Assembly (NCBI RefSeq): GCF_001263205.1
Contig: NZ_CP012333.1
Span: forward strand, 8,289,501-8,353,500
Direction: 5' to 3'
Source: Labilithrix luteola
GTDB lineage: Bacteria > Myxococcota_A > Polyangia > Polyangiales > Polyangiaceae
Length of the DNA stretch: 64,000 nt
Shown here: in pieces, positions 27,316 through 36,107 of the stretch
Layout of the letters: each line of letters opens with the position of its first letter
Position numbering within the stretch: position 1 is the stretch's first letter
Notes under the pieces: model-generated
What the model saw: only the letters and a program-made list of their open reading frames with translations
Database searches by the model: none
What the model was told of the DNA's origin: nothing
Made by a program: the position numbers and the translations under genes

Positions 27316-28719
27316 TTGGCTGACGGCGCGCTCGCACGTGAAGTCCGGCGCCTCGCCCTGCCGGCCATTCTGCACTCGCTCCTGCAGACGCTTGTCTTCG
27401 TCGTTGACCGGATCATGCTCGGCCAGCACGGCGAGACCTCGCTCGCGGCGATGCAGCTCGGCGGGGCAATCGAGTGGTCGATCTGGAGCGTGTTCGCATC
27501 GTTCGAAGTCGGCACCATCGCGCGCGTCGGCCGGCACGTCGGCGCGAAGAATCCCGCCGCCGCACGGCGCGCCGCGTGGATCTCGCTCGCGATGGCCTTC
27601 GGGCTCGGGAGTCTGCTCGCCATCGTCTCGCCGCTCGTCCTTCGCGCGCTGCCGCTCGTGGCCGCGAACGTGTCACCGGCGGCCCTCGACGAAGCCCGCG
27701 GCTATCTCGCGATCACCATGGCGGCCTCGCCGCTCGTCTTCCTCTCGATGATCTCGATCGCCACCTTGCAAGCGGGTGGCGACACGAAGACGCCGCTGGT
27801 CATCGGGATCTTCGCCAACGTGATCCACGTCGCGCTCAACCGCGCGCTCATTCTGGGCGTCGGATCGATCCCGGCGCTCGGCGCACGCGGAGCGGCGATC
27901 AGCACCGCGATCACCTTCGGACTCGAAGCGGCCTGCGCCGCGCTCGCGCTCACCAGTCGACGGAGACCGGTTTCGCTCCGCAAGCCGCTCGAACCGCCGC
28001 CGGAGGAGCCCGCCGGGCCATCGCCCCACGCCACGCGCGAAGAAGCCAGACAGCTCGCGCACGTTGCGTTTCCGGCGCTGCTCGAGCGCGTGCTCTATCA
28101 CATCGGGTACGTGGGCTACGTGCTCATGATCGCGCGCCTCGGCGACGCGGCCATGGCGGCGAATCAGTCGCTCATCAGCGTCGAGTCGATCTGTTTTCTC
28201 TCGGGTGACGGCTTCGGCATCGCCGCCGCCGCGCTCGTCGCGCAGAAGCTCGGGGCGAGCAAGCCTGGCGAAGCGCGGAAGGCCGCGAAGATCGCCACGC
28301 GCGACGCCATCTTGGCGCTCACGATCTTCGGCCTCGTCGCGCTCGCATTCCGCGATGCCATTCTTCCACTCTTCGCGAAGGATCCCGAGGTCATCGCCAT
28401 CGGACGCAGCGCCATGCCGGTCCTCGCGGTGGCGCAGCCCTTCATGGCCACCGCGATCGTCATCGCGCAGTCGCTGCGCGGGGCCGGTCAGACGCGTCAG
28501 GTGCTCGGCGTGAGCGTCGTCGGGGCGTTGTTCGTGCGCCTCTCGATGACGTGGCTCTTCGCCATCGCCCTCGGCTTCGGGCTCGTCGGCGTGTGGCTCG
28601 GATCGACCCTCGACTGGGCGGTGCGCACGGCCCTCTTGCTGGTGATTGCGGTTCGTTCGCGCGAAGGGCGCGACAGCGGAGCGGCAACGCCGGTCGAGTC
28701 TGCTACCGTGAACCGATGA
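27316..28719 (+). CDS. MATE family multidrug/metabolite exporter
   Basis: A 467-residue integral membrane protein with 12 hydrophobic segments and an internal duplication: LPAILHSLLQTLVFVVDRIM in the first half and LLERVLYHIGYVGYVLMIAR in the second, each the first helix of a MatE domain. GGDTKTPLVIGIFANVIHVA matches the MATE family. The start is TTG (MADGALAREVRR), with GGAG about ten bases upstream; no ATG is available. MATE exporters extrude cationic compounds using Na+ or H+; the substrate cannot be read here. Its stop overlaps the following lipoprotein start (ATGA). Confidence 0.92.
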   Translation: MADGALAREVRRLALPAILHSLLQTLVFVVDRIMLGQHGETSLAAMQLGGAIEWSIWSVFASFEVGTIARVGRHVGAKNPAAARRAAWISLAMAFGLGSLLAIVSPLVLRALPLVAANVSPAALDEARGYLAITMAASPLVFLSMISIATLQAGGDTKTPLVIGIFANVIHVALNRALILGVGSIPALGARGAAISTAITFGLEAACAALALTSRRRPVSLRKPLEPPPEEPAGPSPHATREEARQLAHVAFPALLERVLYHIGYVGYVLMIARLGDAAMAANQSLISVESICFLSGDGFGIAAAALVAQKLGASKPGEARKAAKIATRDAILALTIFGLVALAFRDAILPLFAKDPEVIAIGRSAMPVLAVAQPFMATAIVIAQSLRGAGQTRQVLGVSVVGALFVRLSMTWLFAIALGFGLVGVWLGSTLDWAVRTALLLVIAVRSREGRDSGAATPVESATVNR

Positions 28720-29399
28720 GCTTGGCTTCGACCCGTCGTTCGCGCCGTTTCGTCCTCCCGCTCTCGCCACTCTCGTCGCTCTCGGCCGTCGTTCTCGCGG
28801 GCTTGTTCGCGATCGCGTGCTCGTCGAGCTCGTCCAGCACGCCCACACCCACGCCCACGAAAACATCCGACGACGATGCCTCGTCTTCGTCGACACGGAC
28901 GGACGCATCGTCGCCGTCGAACGACGCAGGCCCCGACGGGCACGGCGAAGAGCCTTGCGACGGCGACTGCCTGAAGACGTCGCTCGAGGCGGACATCGGC
29001 GGCGTGAAAGCACCGCTCGATCGCGGTCAGTACGGCACCGACGGCACCGGCGCCGCGCAGACGCTCCACATCGAGGCCTACGCGGGCGGCGATCCGGCGT
29101 GTCCGAAGCAGGGCTCGCCTTCACCGGACCGCACGTTCGTCCTGTCGGGCATTCCGATCGGCGCCGTCGGTTCCAAGCTGACTCAGGCCGACGGCGTGAC
29201 GGCGGCGTATCTCGACTACAAGGGCGACCAGCTGCCGAGCAAGCCCATCACCAACGCGACGGCCGTCGAAGCCACGCTCGTCGAGAAGGATTCCGCGACG
29301 CCACCCGCGTGGGTCGCCGTCGACGTCAAGGCAACGTTCCCCGAAGGCACCATGCAAGGGCACGTGTTCGCGAGCTACTGCCAGAGCTTGTCCCAGTAG
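28716..29399 (+). CDS. Putative lipoprotein coupled to the MATE gene
   Basis: A 227-residue predicted lipoprotein with a lipobox LFAIAC at about residue 29, then a Ser/Thr/Asp-rich linker (repeats of SSSSS and TPTPT) and a C-terminal beta-rich domain of 150 residues starting ADIGGVKAPLDRGQYG. Three cysteines occur in the mature domain (EPCDGDCL and DPACP) plus one near the C-terminus (SYCQS). The start codon overlaps the MATE stop by four bases, so the two are translationally coupled. A transporter-associated surface lipoprotein is possible. The fold is not recognised. Confidence 0.75.
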   Translation: MSLASTRRSRRFVLPLSPLSSLSAVVLAGLFAIACSSSSSSTPTPTPTKTSDDDASSSSTRTDASSPSNDAGPDGHGEEPCDGDCLKTSLEADIGGVKAPLDRGQYGTDGTGAAQTLHIEAYAGGDPACPKQGSPSPDRTFVLSGIPIGAVGSKLTQADGVTAAYLDYKGDQLPSKPITNATAVEATLVEKDSATPPAWVAVDVKATFPEGTMQGHVFASYCQSLSQ

Positions 29400-29411
29400 C
29401 TTCGGCGTCAG

Positions 29412-29984
29412 CTAATGGCGCGCTTGGGCCTCGAGCTTCATGCGCGCCGTTCGCACGCCGAAGATGGCCGTGCCGTCGGGCGCCAGGATCGGACCGAGCA
29501 GCGTGCTTGCGAAGATCGTCGCGATCGTGAGGGCCGCGTGGTCGTCGTCGGTCTCGGGGACGACGAGCCAGACCATGGGGCAGCGCTGGGCGAGCAAGGC
29601 GAGGCCCGACGTGCCTTGGGCCTGCTCGGCGGCTTGCGCAGCGTCGAGATCTGCCGGCTCGGTTCGACGGGCGAAACACAGCCGTGTGCCGTTCGCGGTT
29701 CCGTCTTCCGTGGCGACGACGAAACGCGCGGCGTCGACCTCGAGCGGGCCACGGTCGTCGTAGCGCTTGTCGACGGTGATGCCGATCTTGGCCGAGAAAA
29801 AGCGCCCCGCGTGGCGCTTCATGGTCTCGAGCTCGAGTCGAGCGTCGGGCCGCTGCGCGAACACAGCGTACGAGCCCCAGCGTGGCGGGGGCGTGAGCGC
29901 CGCCGGACGCAAGATGCCGTTGTCGTCGAGAAGGCGGCGGAAGGCATCTTCGCTCAGGCTGGCCACGGAGGTACGATACGGCAT
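29412..29984 (-). CDS. Hypothetical protein, overlapping start with tatD
   Basis: A protein of 190 residues from the chosen ATG (MPYRTSVASLSEDAF); a start seven codons upstream is also possible. It has no signal peptide. The middle has ETMKRHAGRFFSAKIGITVD and EVDAARFVVATEDG, and the C-terminal half shows QRCPMVWLVVPET and TLLGPILAPDGTAIFGVRTA, suggesting an alpha/beta domain. I do not recognise the family. The start codon and the divergent tatD start share the four bases CATG, so there is no intergenic space and the promoter would lie inside tatD. That is unusual; the true start may be the GTG at residue 7. It is convergent with the upstream lipoprotein gene (12-base gap). Confidence 0.6.
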   Translation of the reverse strand: MPYRTSVASLSEDAFRRLLDDNGILRPAALTPPPRWGSYAVFAQRPDARLELETMKRHAGRFFSAKIGITVDKRYDDRGPLEVDAARFVVATEDGTANGTRLCFARRTEPADLDAAQAAEQAQGTSGLALLAQRCPMVWLVVPETDDDHAALTIATIFASTLLGPILAPDGTAIFGVRTARMKLEAQARH

Positions 29985-30780
29985 GGCAGCGAAGCTCGTC
30001 GACACGCACTGTCACCTCGACCCGCAGTACTTTCCGACGGGGGCGGACGACGTGTTGGCGCGCGCGGCGGCGGTCGGTGTCTCGGGATTCGTGGTCGTCG
30101 GTGTCGGGGCCGATCTCGCGCCCGCGCGTGCGGCGGTGGCTCTCGCCAAACGGATCCCCGAGCGCATCGGCGCGGCTGTCGGCATTCACCCGCACGACGC
30201 CAAGACACTCGACGATGCGGCTTACGAGGAGCTCTCCACGCTGGCCCGCATGCCCGAGGTGGTCGCGGTCGGCGAGATCGGCCTCGACTACCACTACGAC
30301 CATTCGCCTCGCGACGTTCAGCGCGCCACGTTCGCGCGTCTCGTGAACCTCGCGCGCGAGGTGAAAAAGCCCATCGTCGTCCACACGCGCGAGGCCGCAG
30401 CCGACACGCTCGACGTCCTTGCGCAGGAGGGCGCGCGCGACGTCGGCGGCATCATCCACTGCTTCAGCGAAGACCGCCCCTTCGCCGAGAAAGCCATCGA
30501 CCTGGGCTTCGACATCTCGTTCTCGGGCATCGTGACCTTCAAGAGCGCGACCGCGATCCAGGACGTTGCACGCTGGGCCCCGCTCGATCGCATTCTCGTC
30601 GAGACCGACAGCCCGTACCTTGCGCCCGTTCCCATGCGCGGCAAGCCATGCGAGCCGGCCTTCGTGGTCCACACCGCCAAGCGTGTGGCAGAGCTGCGCG
30701 GTCAGTCGTTCGACCAGATCGCCGAGGCCACCACGAAAAACGCCGAACGTCGCTTCGGGCGAAGCTTCGCGACGTCCTGA
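29983..30780 (+). CDS. tatD: TatD family metal-dependent DNase
   Basis: A 265-residue TatD-type hydrolase. The metal ligands are visible in order: THCHLD (His9, His11), VGEIGLDYHYDHS (Glu), VVHTREA (His), IHCFS (His) and the terminal VETDSPYLAP (Asp). This matches the TIM-barrel nuclease family. TatD proteins act on DNA in repair and during turnover; despite the name they are not needed for Tat export. The start (MAAKLVDTHCHLD) sits exactly at the conserved N-terminus. A putative TonB-like gene follows 135 bases on. No frameshift or missing ligand is seen. Confidence 0.93.
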   Translation: MAAKLVDTHCHLDPQYFPTGADDVLARAAAVGVSGFVVVGVGADLAPARAAVALAKRIPERIGAAVGIHPHDAKTLDDAAYEELSTLARMPEVVAVGEIGLDYHYDHSPRDVQRATFARLVNLAREVKKPIVVHTREAAADTLDVLAQEGARDVGGIIHCFSEDRPFAEKAIDLGFDISFSGIVTFKSATAIQDVARWAPLDRILVETDSPYLAPVPMRGKPCEPAFVVHTAKRVAELRGQSFDQIAEATTKNAERRFGRSFATS

Positions 30781-30915
30781 GCGCCCGCGATTCGGCGCGA
30801 ACCCACACCGGTTCCTACCCGCGTTCCTGGCGCGCGGACATCGGGCGCATGGCGAGTTCGTGTCGTTCGCTTATGCTTTCGAGGGCGAGGGCCGTTCGAT
30901 CCTCGCGCTCGTTCG

Positions 30916-32225
30916 ATGATTCGAGATCGCATTCGAAATCGCCAGCTCGCGCCCGCCGTCCTCGCGTCGCTCGCTGCCCACGTCGGGGCGGTCGCGTCGG
31001 TAGGGTGGATTGCGTTCGCGCTTTCGCAGCGAACACCGCGCGCAGCGGCGAGCATGACGGCGCCTCCCTCCGACGTCATCGCAATCGACCTCGCGGAGAT
31101 GGCGGACGGAACGGAGCTCGCCGATCGCGACGTCATCCCCGAGGGAGTGTCTCCGACCGCGCACGGAGGCGCGACCATCGCACGGATGGACACGGGCGTG
31201 GCCGGTCGGGGAGGACAGGCTGCCGGACCACGTGCCGTGAACCTCGCCGATACCGACGACCACATGCGGTTGAGCCCCGATCTCACGAGTCGGCTCGATC
31301 GCGATCAGATCCAGCGCCTCCACACGGCGCAGCTCCGCACGACACGCGAGGATCGCCGTTCGACCACGCGCCCGATGGAGCTCACATTCCTCGCCACCGG
31401 AACGGGCGAACATCAAGAGCGCCGTCCCAATGCTGCGCGCGATCCGAGCCGAGGTTCGCTCGTCGCGCCCTCGGCGGCGGTGCTCGGTGGTCGACCGGGC
31501 GGCCCCGATGGCGACATCGACGATGGCCTCGCCAGAACGCCTGGCTCCCGTGCTCCGGGGCAGCTCGTCGCGAGCCCCGGGCTCGGCATCCGCGACGGAC
31601 GGGAGGGCTCCGACCATCGGGCGGCAGCCCGCATCGCGCTCGGTCGACCGTCGGTCACCGAAGCGCCCCCGACCATACCAGCCGCGCTTCGCGGACGGCC
31701 CAACGACACCGTCGACAGCGACCAGGAGGTCGCGAGCCTCGTGAGCGCACAGGTTCACGCGAGCTTCGCCGGTGGCCTCGTGGGCGCAGGGCAGGGGGCA
31801 CCGCCGGCGCTGCTGACCCAGGCGCTGGCGCGGAGCGAGGGCACGGATCGGTGGCTCGACCGCTCGGCTCCGGAGATGGCGACGTGTTCGACTGGAACAC
31901 GAACGACCCGATGCTCATGCCTTACCTTCGCAAGATCCACGCGAAGCTGGGGCCGCTCCTCGCCAACGCATTTCCGCGCGCCGCCGCCCTCGAGTTGAAG
32001 CAGGGCACGGTGATCCTGGAGTTCGCGATCGCCGCGGATGGCAGCGTTCGTGTGAGCTGGCCGCCCGTACGCCCGAGCGGCATCGACGAATATGATCGGA
32101 ACTGCGCCGACGCCATTCGACGCGCAGGCCCCTTCGAACCGCTCCCTGCCGCGTTGCGCGCCGATGGGCGATCCGTTTTGCGGATCCGAGCGCCGATCAC
32201 CGAGGACAACCGCATCATCAAGTGA
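30916..32225 (+). pseudogene. TonB-like energy-transducer gene with a frameshift
   Basis: The first frame (30916 to about 31872) encodes a short cytoplasmic start, a transmembrane helix (LAPAVLASLAAHVGAVASVG, about 11-36) and a Gly/Pro/Arg-rich periplasmic spacer. The matching C-terminal domain continues in the next frame: GDVFDWNTNDPMLMPYLRKI, ELKQGTVILEFAIAADGSV, SWPPVRPSGIDEYDRNCADA and PFEPLPAALRA. This is the C-terminal domain of TonB-like proteins of Myxococcota. The original frame becomes Ser/Thr/Arg noise (ATCSTGTRTT) at the junction near CTCCGGAGATGG (31869-31880). One missing G there would restore a 436-residue protein. Either the gene is broken, the sequence has an error, or a -1 frameshift is used; no slippery heptamer is seen. 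Confidence 0.78.
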
Positions 32226-32243
32226 GCGGCTGTCGGTGCGCCC

Positions 32244-33197
32244 TCAGCGCTTCGGCTTCTGAGCTGCGAGCTCTTTGACCGTGCGCCGAAGCCAGGCGTG
32301 CGCAGGATCGTGATCGAAGCGCGGATGCCAGGCCTGCGCGACGATCACCTTGCCGAGCGGGAAGGGGGCTTGGACCCGTCGCACGCCCATGGTCGTGCCG
32401 ACCTTTCGCAGGACACTCTCGGCCACGAGCGCGATGGCGTCGATCTGGCTCACGAGCGCCGCGGCCGCGAGCAGGTTGGGAACGGTCGCGACGACGCGTC
32501 GTGAGAGGCCGGCCTTTTCGAGCTGCGCGTCGATCGGTCCTCGCGTCCGACCTCGGCGTGATACCGAGACGTGATCGGCGTGCGCGAAGCGTTCGAGCGT
32601 CATGCGTCCGCGGGCGAGCGGACTCTTCGCGCCTACGATCGCGACGTAAGCGTCTTCGGCGATCGTCTGCACGCGCACCTCGGGACCGAGCGGACCCTGC
32701 ACACCGATGTCGATGTCCACGAGGCCTTCACGGAGCGCCGCGACGTCCTCGTCGCCTTCCGCCACGAAGCGAAGCACGCAGCTCGGTGCCTCGGCGCGTG
32801 CGCGTCGGACGAGATCACCACCCAATGTGGCGACGACCCCGTCGTTGACGCGAATCGTGAAGACGCGCTCGAACGTGCTCGGATGAGATGCTGCATCGGG
32901 GCCGAGAAGCGCCTCCGCCTCTTGGACGAGCGCGCGAACGCGTTCCCGCATCGCGAGCGCGCGCGGCGTCGGAACCAGGCCTCTTCCCGCGCGCACGAAC
33001 ACGGGATCGCCGATGGCCTCGCGAATGCGCGTGAGCGTCCGACTCATCGCCGGAGCACTCAGGTTCATTCGCTGAGCCGCCTTGGCCACGCTTCCCTCGT
33101 GCAGGAGCGCGTCAAGCGCGACGAGCAGGTTGATGTCGAGCGTGGCCAGCTTACAGTCTACGCGCGGACAGCGACCTCGTTGTCGTCTCCGTCCCAC
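32244..33197 (-). CDS. LysR family transcriptional regulator
   Basis: A LysR-type regulator. The N-terminal winged helix-turn-helix is INLLVALDALLHEGSVAKAA then QRMNLSAPAMSRTLTRIR (about 21-60), and the effector-binding domain follows (GVVATLGGDLVRRARAEAP, DEDVAALREGLVDIDIGVQG). The annotated start is GTG at the right end, which makes the protein 317 residues and overlaps the methyltransferase stop by 40 bases; codons before the HTH are variable, so the true start may be up to 16 codons later. It lies immediately downstream of the methyltransferase gene on the same strand. It probably regulates genes elsewhere or that gene. The effector is unknown. Confidence 0.87.
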   Translation of the reverse strand: MGRRRQRGRCPRVDCKLATLDINLLVALDALLHEGSVAKAAQRMNLSAPAMSRTLTRIREAIGDPVFVRAGRGLVPTPRALAMRERVRALVQEAEALLGPDAASHPSTFERVFTIRVNDGVVATLGGDLVRRARAEAPSCVLRFVAEGDEDVAALREGLVDIDIGVQGPLGPEVRVQTIAEDAYVAIVGAKSPLARGRMTLERFAHADHVSVSRRGRTRGPIDAQLEKAGLSRRVVATVPNLLAAAALVSQIDAIALVAESVLRKVGTTMGVRRVQAPFPLGKVIVAQAWHPRFDHDPAHAWLRRTVKELAAQKPKR

Positions 33198-33835
33198 GGG
33201 ATGGATAGGGACACGTACCCGTTCGCCGGATTCCGCAGATGCGCGACGAGCTCGGGGCTGTCCTTCGCGTTGTCGGCGGCAACGACTGCACCGGGGGCGA
33301 GGTGGCTCACGAGACGCTCGAGGAGAGGCATGTAAAGGGGCTTGGCGCCGTCGAGCAGCAGCAGGTCGATGGGCGCTCCGACACCGTCGCGCAGCGTCTC
33401 GAGGGCATCGCCATCACGGAACTCGACGAGGTCGACGAGCCCGGCATCGGTGAGGTTCTTCCGTGCTCGTTCGGTCTTCGTGGGCTCGAACTCGGTGGTG
33501 ACGAGCCGGCCGCCACCGTTGTCCCGCAGGGCCGCCGCGAGGTGGATGGTCGAGATGCCGAACGACGTCCCGAACTCCACGATGGTCTTCGCGTCGCGCG
33601 TGCGCGCGAGTACGTAGAGGAACCTGCCGAACTCGGCCGAGACGGGCAAATAGGCCCGGTTCATCTTTCTGTAGAAGGTCCGATAGTCGTCCTTCATCGA
33701 CGCGAACACCGCGTCACGGTCGGCCCGTGACATCGCCTGGAACGGGGCCAGCTCTTCGTGGTCGACCTTGGCCGCATCGGCAAAGAGGTGCTCGAGCACC
33801 CCTGCCACCTTCGGGCTATGGAGCGTAGCGATCAT
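33158..33835 (-). CDS. SAM-dependent O-methyltransferase (class I, caffeoyl-CoA OMT-like)
   Basis: A 225-residue O-methyltransferase. The SAM-binding core is TIVEFGTSFGISTIHLAAAL, with the acidic residue after the next strand in VTTEFEPTKTERARKNL and the metal-ligand type segment IDLLLLDGAKPLYMPLLERL. The catalytic-region segment AVVAADNAKD is present. These match the cation-dependent O-methyltransferase fold. The ATG was chosen because AAGGAG lies 8 bases upstream; the longer frame start has no such signal. Substrate cannot be deduced. The LysR-type gene directly downstream suggests it is a regulated catabolic or secondary-metabolism function. Confidence 0.85.
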   Translation of the reverse strand: MIATLHSPKVAGVLEHLFADAAKVDHEELAPFQAMSRADRDAVFASMKDDYRTFYRKMNRAYLPVSAEFGRFLYVLARTRDAKTIVEFGTSFGISTIHLAAALRDNGGGRLVTTEFEPTKTERARKNLTDAGLVDLVEFRDGDALETLRDGVGAPIDLLLLDGAKPLYMPLLERLVSHLAPGAVVAADNAKDSPELVAHLRNPANGYVSLSIPWDGDDNEVAVRA

Positions 33836-33936
33836 CGTCGTGTTCTCCTTGCACCGGATCTTGCGTCGCGACGACGCGTGCATCCAGTGCAAGGGTTGCA
33901 CTTCATTCGTGCGTCAAACGCACGCGTGCAGCGGGT

Positions 33937-34419
33937 TCAACGACGGAACCAAGGACACTTCGCGACGAGCTCTTTGCTCCGCTGCCGGTCGCAGTGGACA
34001 CCGACGACGACGCCCGTGGCCTCGAGGTCCCTGCAGGTCTGGACCATCTCGTAGTTGGCCTCTTCCTTCGGGTCCATCTTCAACGGGCAGCTTCCGATGC
34101 GCACGACCTCGTTCCGGTACCCGCCGCGCTCGGAGCTGTACGTGGAGACGAGCTCGGCTTCGAGCTTGTCACCCGACTTGAAGTTCGCGGCGCACTCGCC
34201 GAACGCCTTGTCCGCGCGAACGAGCTTCATCGCATCGCCCGGGCAGTCGACGAACTTCAACTCGAGATCCATGATCGACGCCTTGGACCCGGGCGTGGTT
34301 TGTCCGAAGCGCTGGAGCTGCGCGAGCTGGACGGTCGTCGTGTAGTGCTTCGGCTTGTCGCAACCGGCGGTGAGCAAGAGGACAAACGCCGCGCCAAAAC
34401 CAACGTGGAAGCGATTCAT
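33937..34419 (-). CDS. Putative lipoprotein, partner of the ligand-gated channel
   Basis: A 160-residue lipoprotein: signal FGAAFVLLLTAGC with lipid Cys20, then a mature part with the cysteines FVDCPGD, GECAAN, IGSCPLK, QTCRDLE, VHCDRQ and AKCPWF. Six cysteines suggest three disulphides. The order of strands and the loop DLELKFVDCPGDAMKLVRAD suggest a small beta domain. It lies 21 bases after the channel gene on the same strand, so the two are likely one transcript. An accessory subunit or ligand-delivery protein of the channel is a reasonable guess only. Confidence 0.72.
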   Translation of the reverse strand: MNRFHVGFGAAFVLLLTAGCDKPKHYTTTVQLAQLQRFGQTTPGSKASIMDLELKFVDCPGDAMKLVRADKAFGECAANFKSGDKLEAELVSTYSSERGGYRNEVVRIGSCPLKMDPKEEANYEMVQTCRDLEATGVVVGVHCDRQRSKELVAKCPWFRR

Positions 34420-34440
34420 CGTGACCTCGTGTTCGGACGC

Positions 34441-35646
34441 TCAGACCAGGCAGGCGAGGGCCATGATGACCATGCTCACGACCGGCACGCCGATGCGCGC
34501 GATCTTGAACACGACGCCCATGTTGTGTTCCTTCACGAGGAACATCCACCACGTGGAGATCATGCCGAGGGCGAGCGACAGGTAGACGCCCAGCATCACC
34601 TTGTCGGCGCGCGTCAGGTAGCTCGTGGCCGGCAGCTCCTGCATCAGTGCGAAGTGGAACAGAACGGCGCCCGCGAGCATCGGCGCGCCCGCGTTGGAGC
34701 GAACTTCCATCTCCTCCGGCGGAACCCACATGCCGAGCAGCGAGATGATGACGATGACGAACGCAGGAACGAAGACCTTGAACGCGGCGCTCGTCGCGAA
34801 GCGCTCGATGCCGAGCGTGAATACGTAGCGACCGTAGTAGAGGTCGTCGCCCTCGAAGCGATCCGGATAGGCCTGGCTGATCGCACGCGCCTCGACGTAG
34901 TCGACCTGCCAGCCGAGTGTGCGGAACCCGCGCGCGAGCTGCGTACGCTCCTTGTCCGCCGTGAAGCGGATCTGGTCGATGCCGCGCGCGTCGTCTTCGA
35001 TGATGATCTTGAGGTCCTGCGAGTCGAACGGGTATTTGCGCAGGTTCGGCGGCGACTTGAAGCTGCCGGTCATGCGGTAAAGCCGGAACGTGGGCTTCTC
35101 GGCGATGACTTCCTTGTTGTCGACCTTGCCGTTCGGGAACTGCAAGTTGAGCGCCGGCATGGGGGCCTGGCTCGTCAGGCTGAGGAAGAAATCGGCCGTG
35201 AAGGTGCCCGTCTTCACGTCGTACTCGTCGATGCTGTTGAGCAGCATGCCGACCTTGATGCGGATCGGATTGCCGGGCGTCGGCGTGGCGAACGGCGAGC
35301 GGTAGTTCGCACCGTTCGGATGGAAGGGCACACCGCCGTCGGGGGCGATGGCGAGGTCGATCGGATCGGGCGGCGCCTCGGCATCGCCTTCCTTGTCGGC
35401 CTTGTCGGCATGCGCGCCCGCATCCTTCGCGGCGGGCTCGGCGGCCGGTTCCGCCACGGCGGCGTCAGCCGCCGGGGTGGGAGCGGCGTGGGTGGCCTTG
35501 GGCGGCGCCGCGAACGCCTCGCTCTCGCCGCCATCCCATTTGTGGAGCACGCCGAAGCCCACCAGCAGAACGACGAACAGCGAAACGAGCTGAATGATGA
35601 CGAAGCGGCGTAGAGCGCGCCTCTTCCTGGTCTTCGTGTCCGGCAT
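34441..35646 (-). CDS. Pentameric ligand-gated ion channel (bacterial Cys-loop-receptor type)
   Basis: A 401-residue member of the pLGIC superfamily. The extracellular beta-sandwich (about 120-288) starts PIRIKVGMLLNSIDEYDVKT and includes the hallmark loop YPFDSQDLKIIIED (about 205-218), the prokaryotic form of the Cys-loop with no cysteines. Four transmembrane helices follow: M1 (FKVFVPAFVIVIISLLG, about 290-308), M2 (APMLAGAVLFHFAL, about 319-336), M3 (VMLGVYLSLALGMIS, about 348-371) and M4 (IGVPVVSMVIMALACLV, to the C-terminus). An additional N-terminal hydrophobic helix (about 15-34) after a basic stretch is a signal or a membrane anchor, then an Ala/Pro/Asp-rich linker of about 70 residues. 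The start was chosen at MPDTKTRKRRALRRF with GAGGAG upstream. Ligand unknown. Confidence 0.9.
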   Translation of the reverse strand: MPDTKTRKRRALRRFVIIQLVSLFVVLLVGFGVLHKWDGGESEAFAAPPKATHAAPTPAADAAVAEPAAEPAAKDAGAHADKADKEGDAEAPPDPIDLAIAPDGGVPFHPNGANYRSPFATPTPGNPIRIKVGMLLNSIDEYDVKTGTFTADFFLSLTSQAPMPALNLQFPNGKVDNKEVIAEKPTFRLYRMTGSFKSPPNLRKYPFDSQDLKIIIEDDARGIDQIRFTADKERTQLARGFRTLGWQVDYVEARAISQAYPDRFEGDDLYYGRYVFTLGIERFATSAAFKVFVPAFVIVIISLLGMWVPPEEMEVRSNAGAPMLAGAVLFHFALMQELPATSYLTRADKVMLGVYLSLALGMISTWWMFLVKEHNMGVVFKIARIGVPVVSMVIMALACLV

Positions 35647-35836
35647 GTGCCTCGTGCTCTCCTCGATCGAGCCCGAGAAGATAGCGAACAAGCCCACGCG
35701 CGGAGCGAACTATTGCCCGCCGCCTCGCCTCGCGGAGCGTGTCGCAAACCGCCATGGGAGCCCCACACGCGCCGGGTGTACGTCGGGGCAACGAGCCCCG
35801 AAGGCTCGTTGGCGTGCGAGCGGAGGACCAAACGCG

Positions 35837-36056
35837 CGAGGCTCGGTTCATCGACCGAGCCTCGTAACCGTCACGCGGCGTTGGGCCAGCGGAGGGAGTC
35901 GCTCGTGACTGTACGGAGTCCACGCAGCGGACCCCAGAAAGCCAGAAGGCCCGGGTTTACCCGAGCCCTCGTCTTGAATCACGCGGTGGCTTACCAGCGA
36001 GAGGGAGCCGACTCGCTCTGTACGGAGTCCACGAAGTGGACGGAGTACAGGGCGAG
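35837..36056 (-). repeat. Duplicated hairpin element downstream of tRNA-Met
   Basis: Two related units of about 100 bases lie between the channel gene and the tRNA. Each has a hairpin: CGAGGCTCGGT/ACCGAGCCTCG (perfect 11-base stem, 35837-35864) and GGCCCGGG/CCCGAGCC (one mismatch, 35948-35967). Each is followed by a shared tract containing TCACGCGG, CCAGCG, GGGAG and TGTACGGAGTCCACG. The second unit also has a longer stem at 36012-36056 (CTCGC, CTGTAC and TCCAC pairing with GTGGA, GTACAG and GCGAG). On the minus strand these lie 3' of the tRNA and act plausibly as tandem terminators or processing signals. No T run is present. Confidence 0.55.
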
Positions 36057-36077
36057 CAGACGACCTACTACTGGAGA

Positions 36078-36098
36078 GGGCGCACCGCAGGTGCGCCC
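36078..36098 (-). terminator. Hairpin 10 bases past the tRNA-Met 3' end
   Basis: Perfect stem GGGCGCACC/GGTGCGCCC with a three-base loop, followed on the minus strand by TCTCC. It could end or help process the tRNA transcript. It lacks the usual T tract. Confidence 0.5.
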
Positions 36099-36107
36099 GA
36101 ACAGGGG

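Noticed and set aside
29415..31870. Long plus-strand open frame in the frame of the TonB C-terminal domain
   Set aside because: It crosses tatD and the minus-strand gene with Arg-rich noise. Only the last 118 codons are real.
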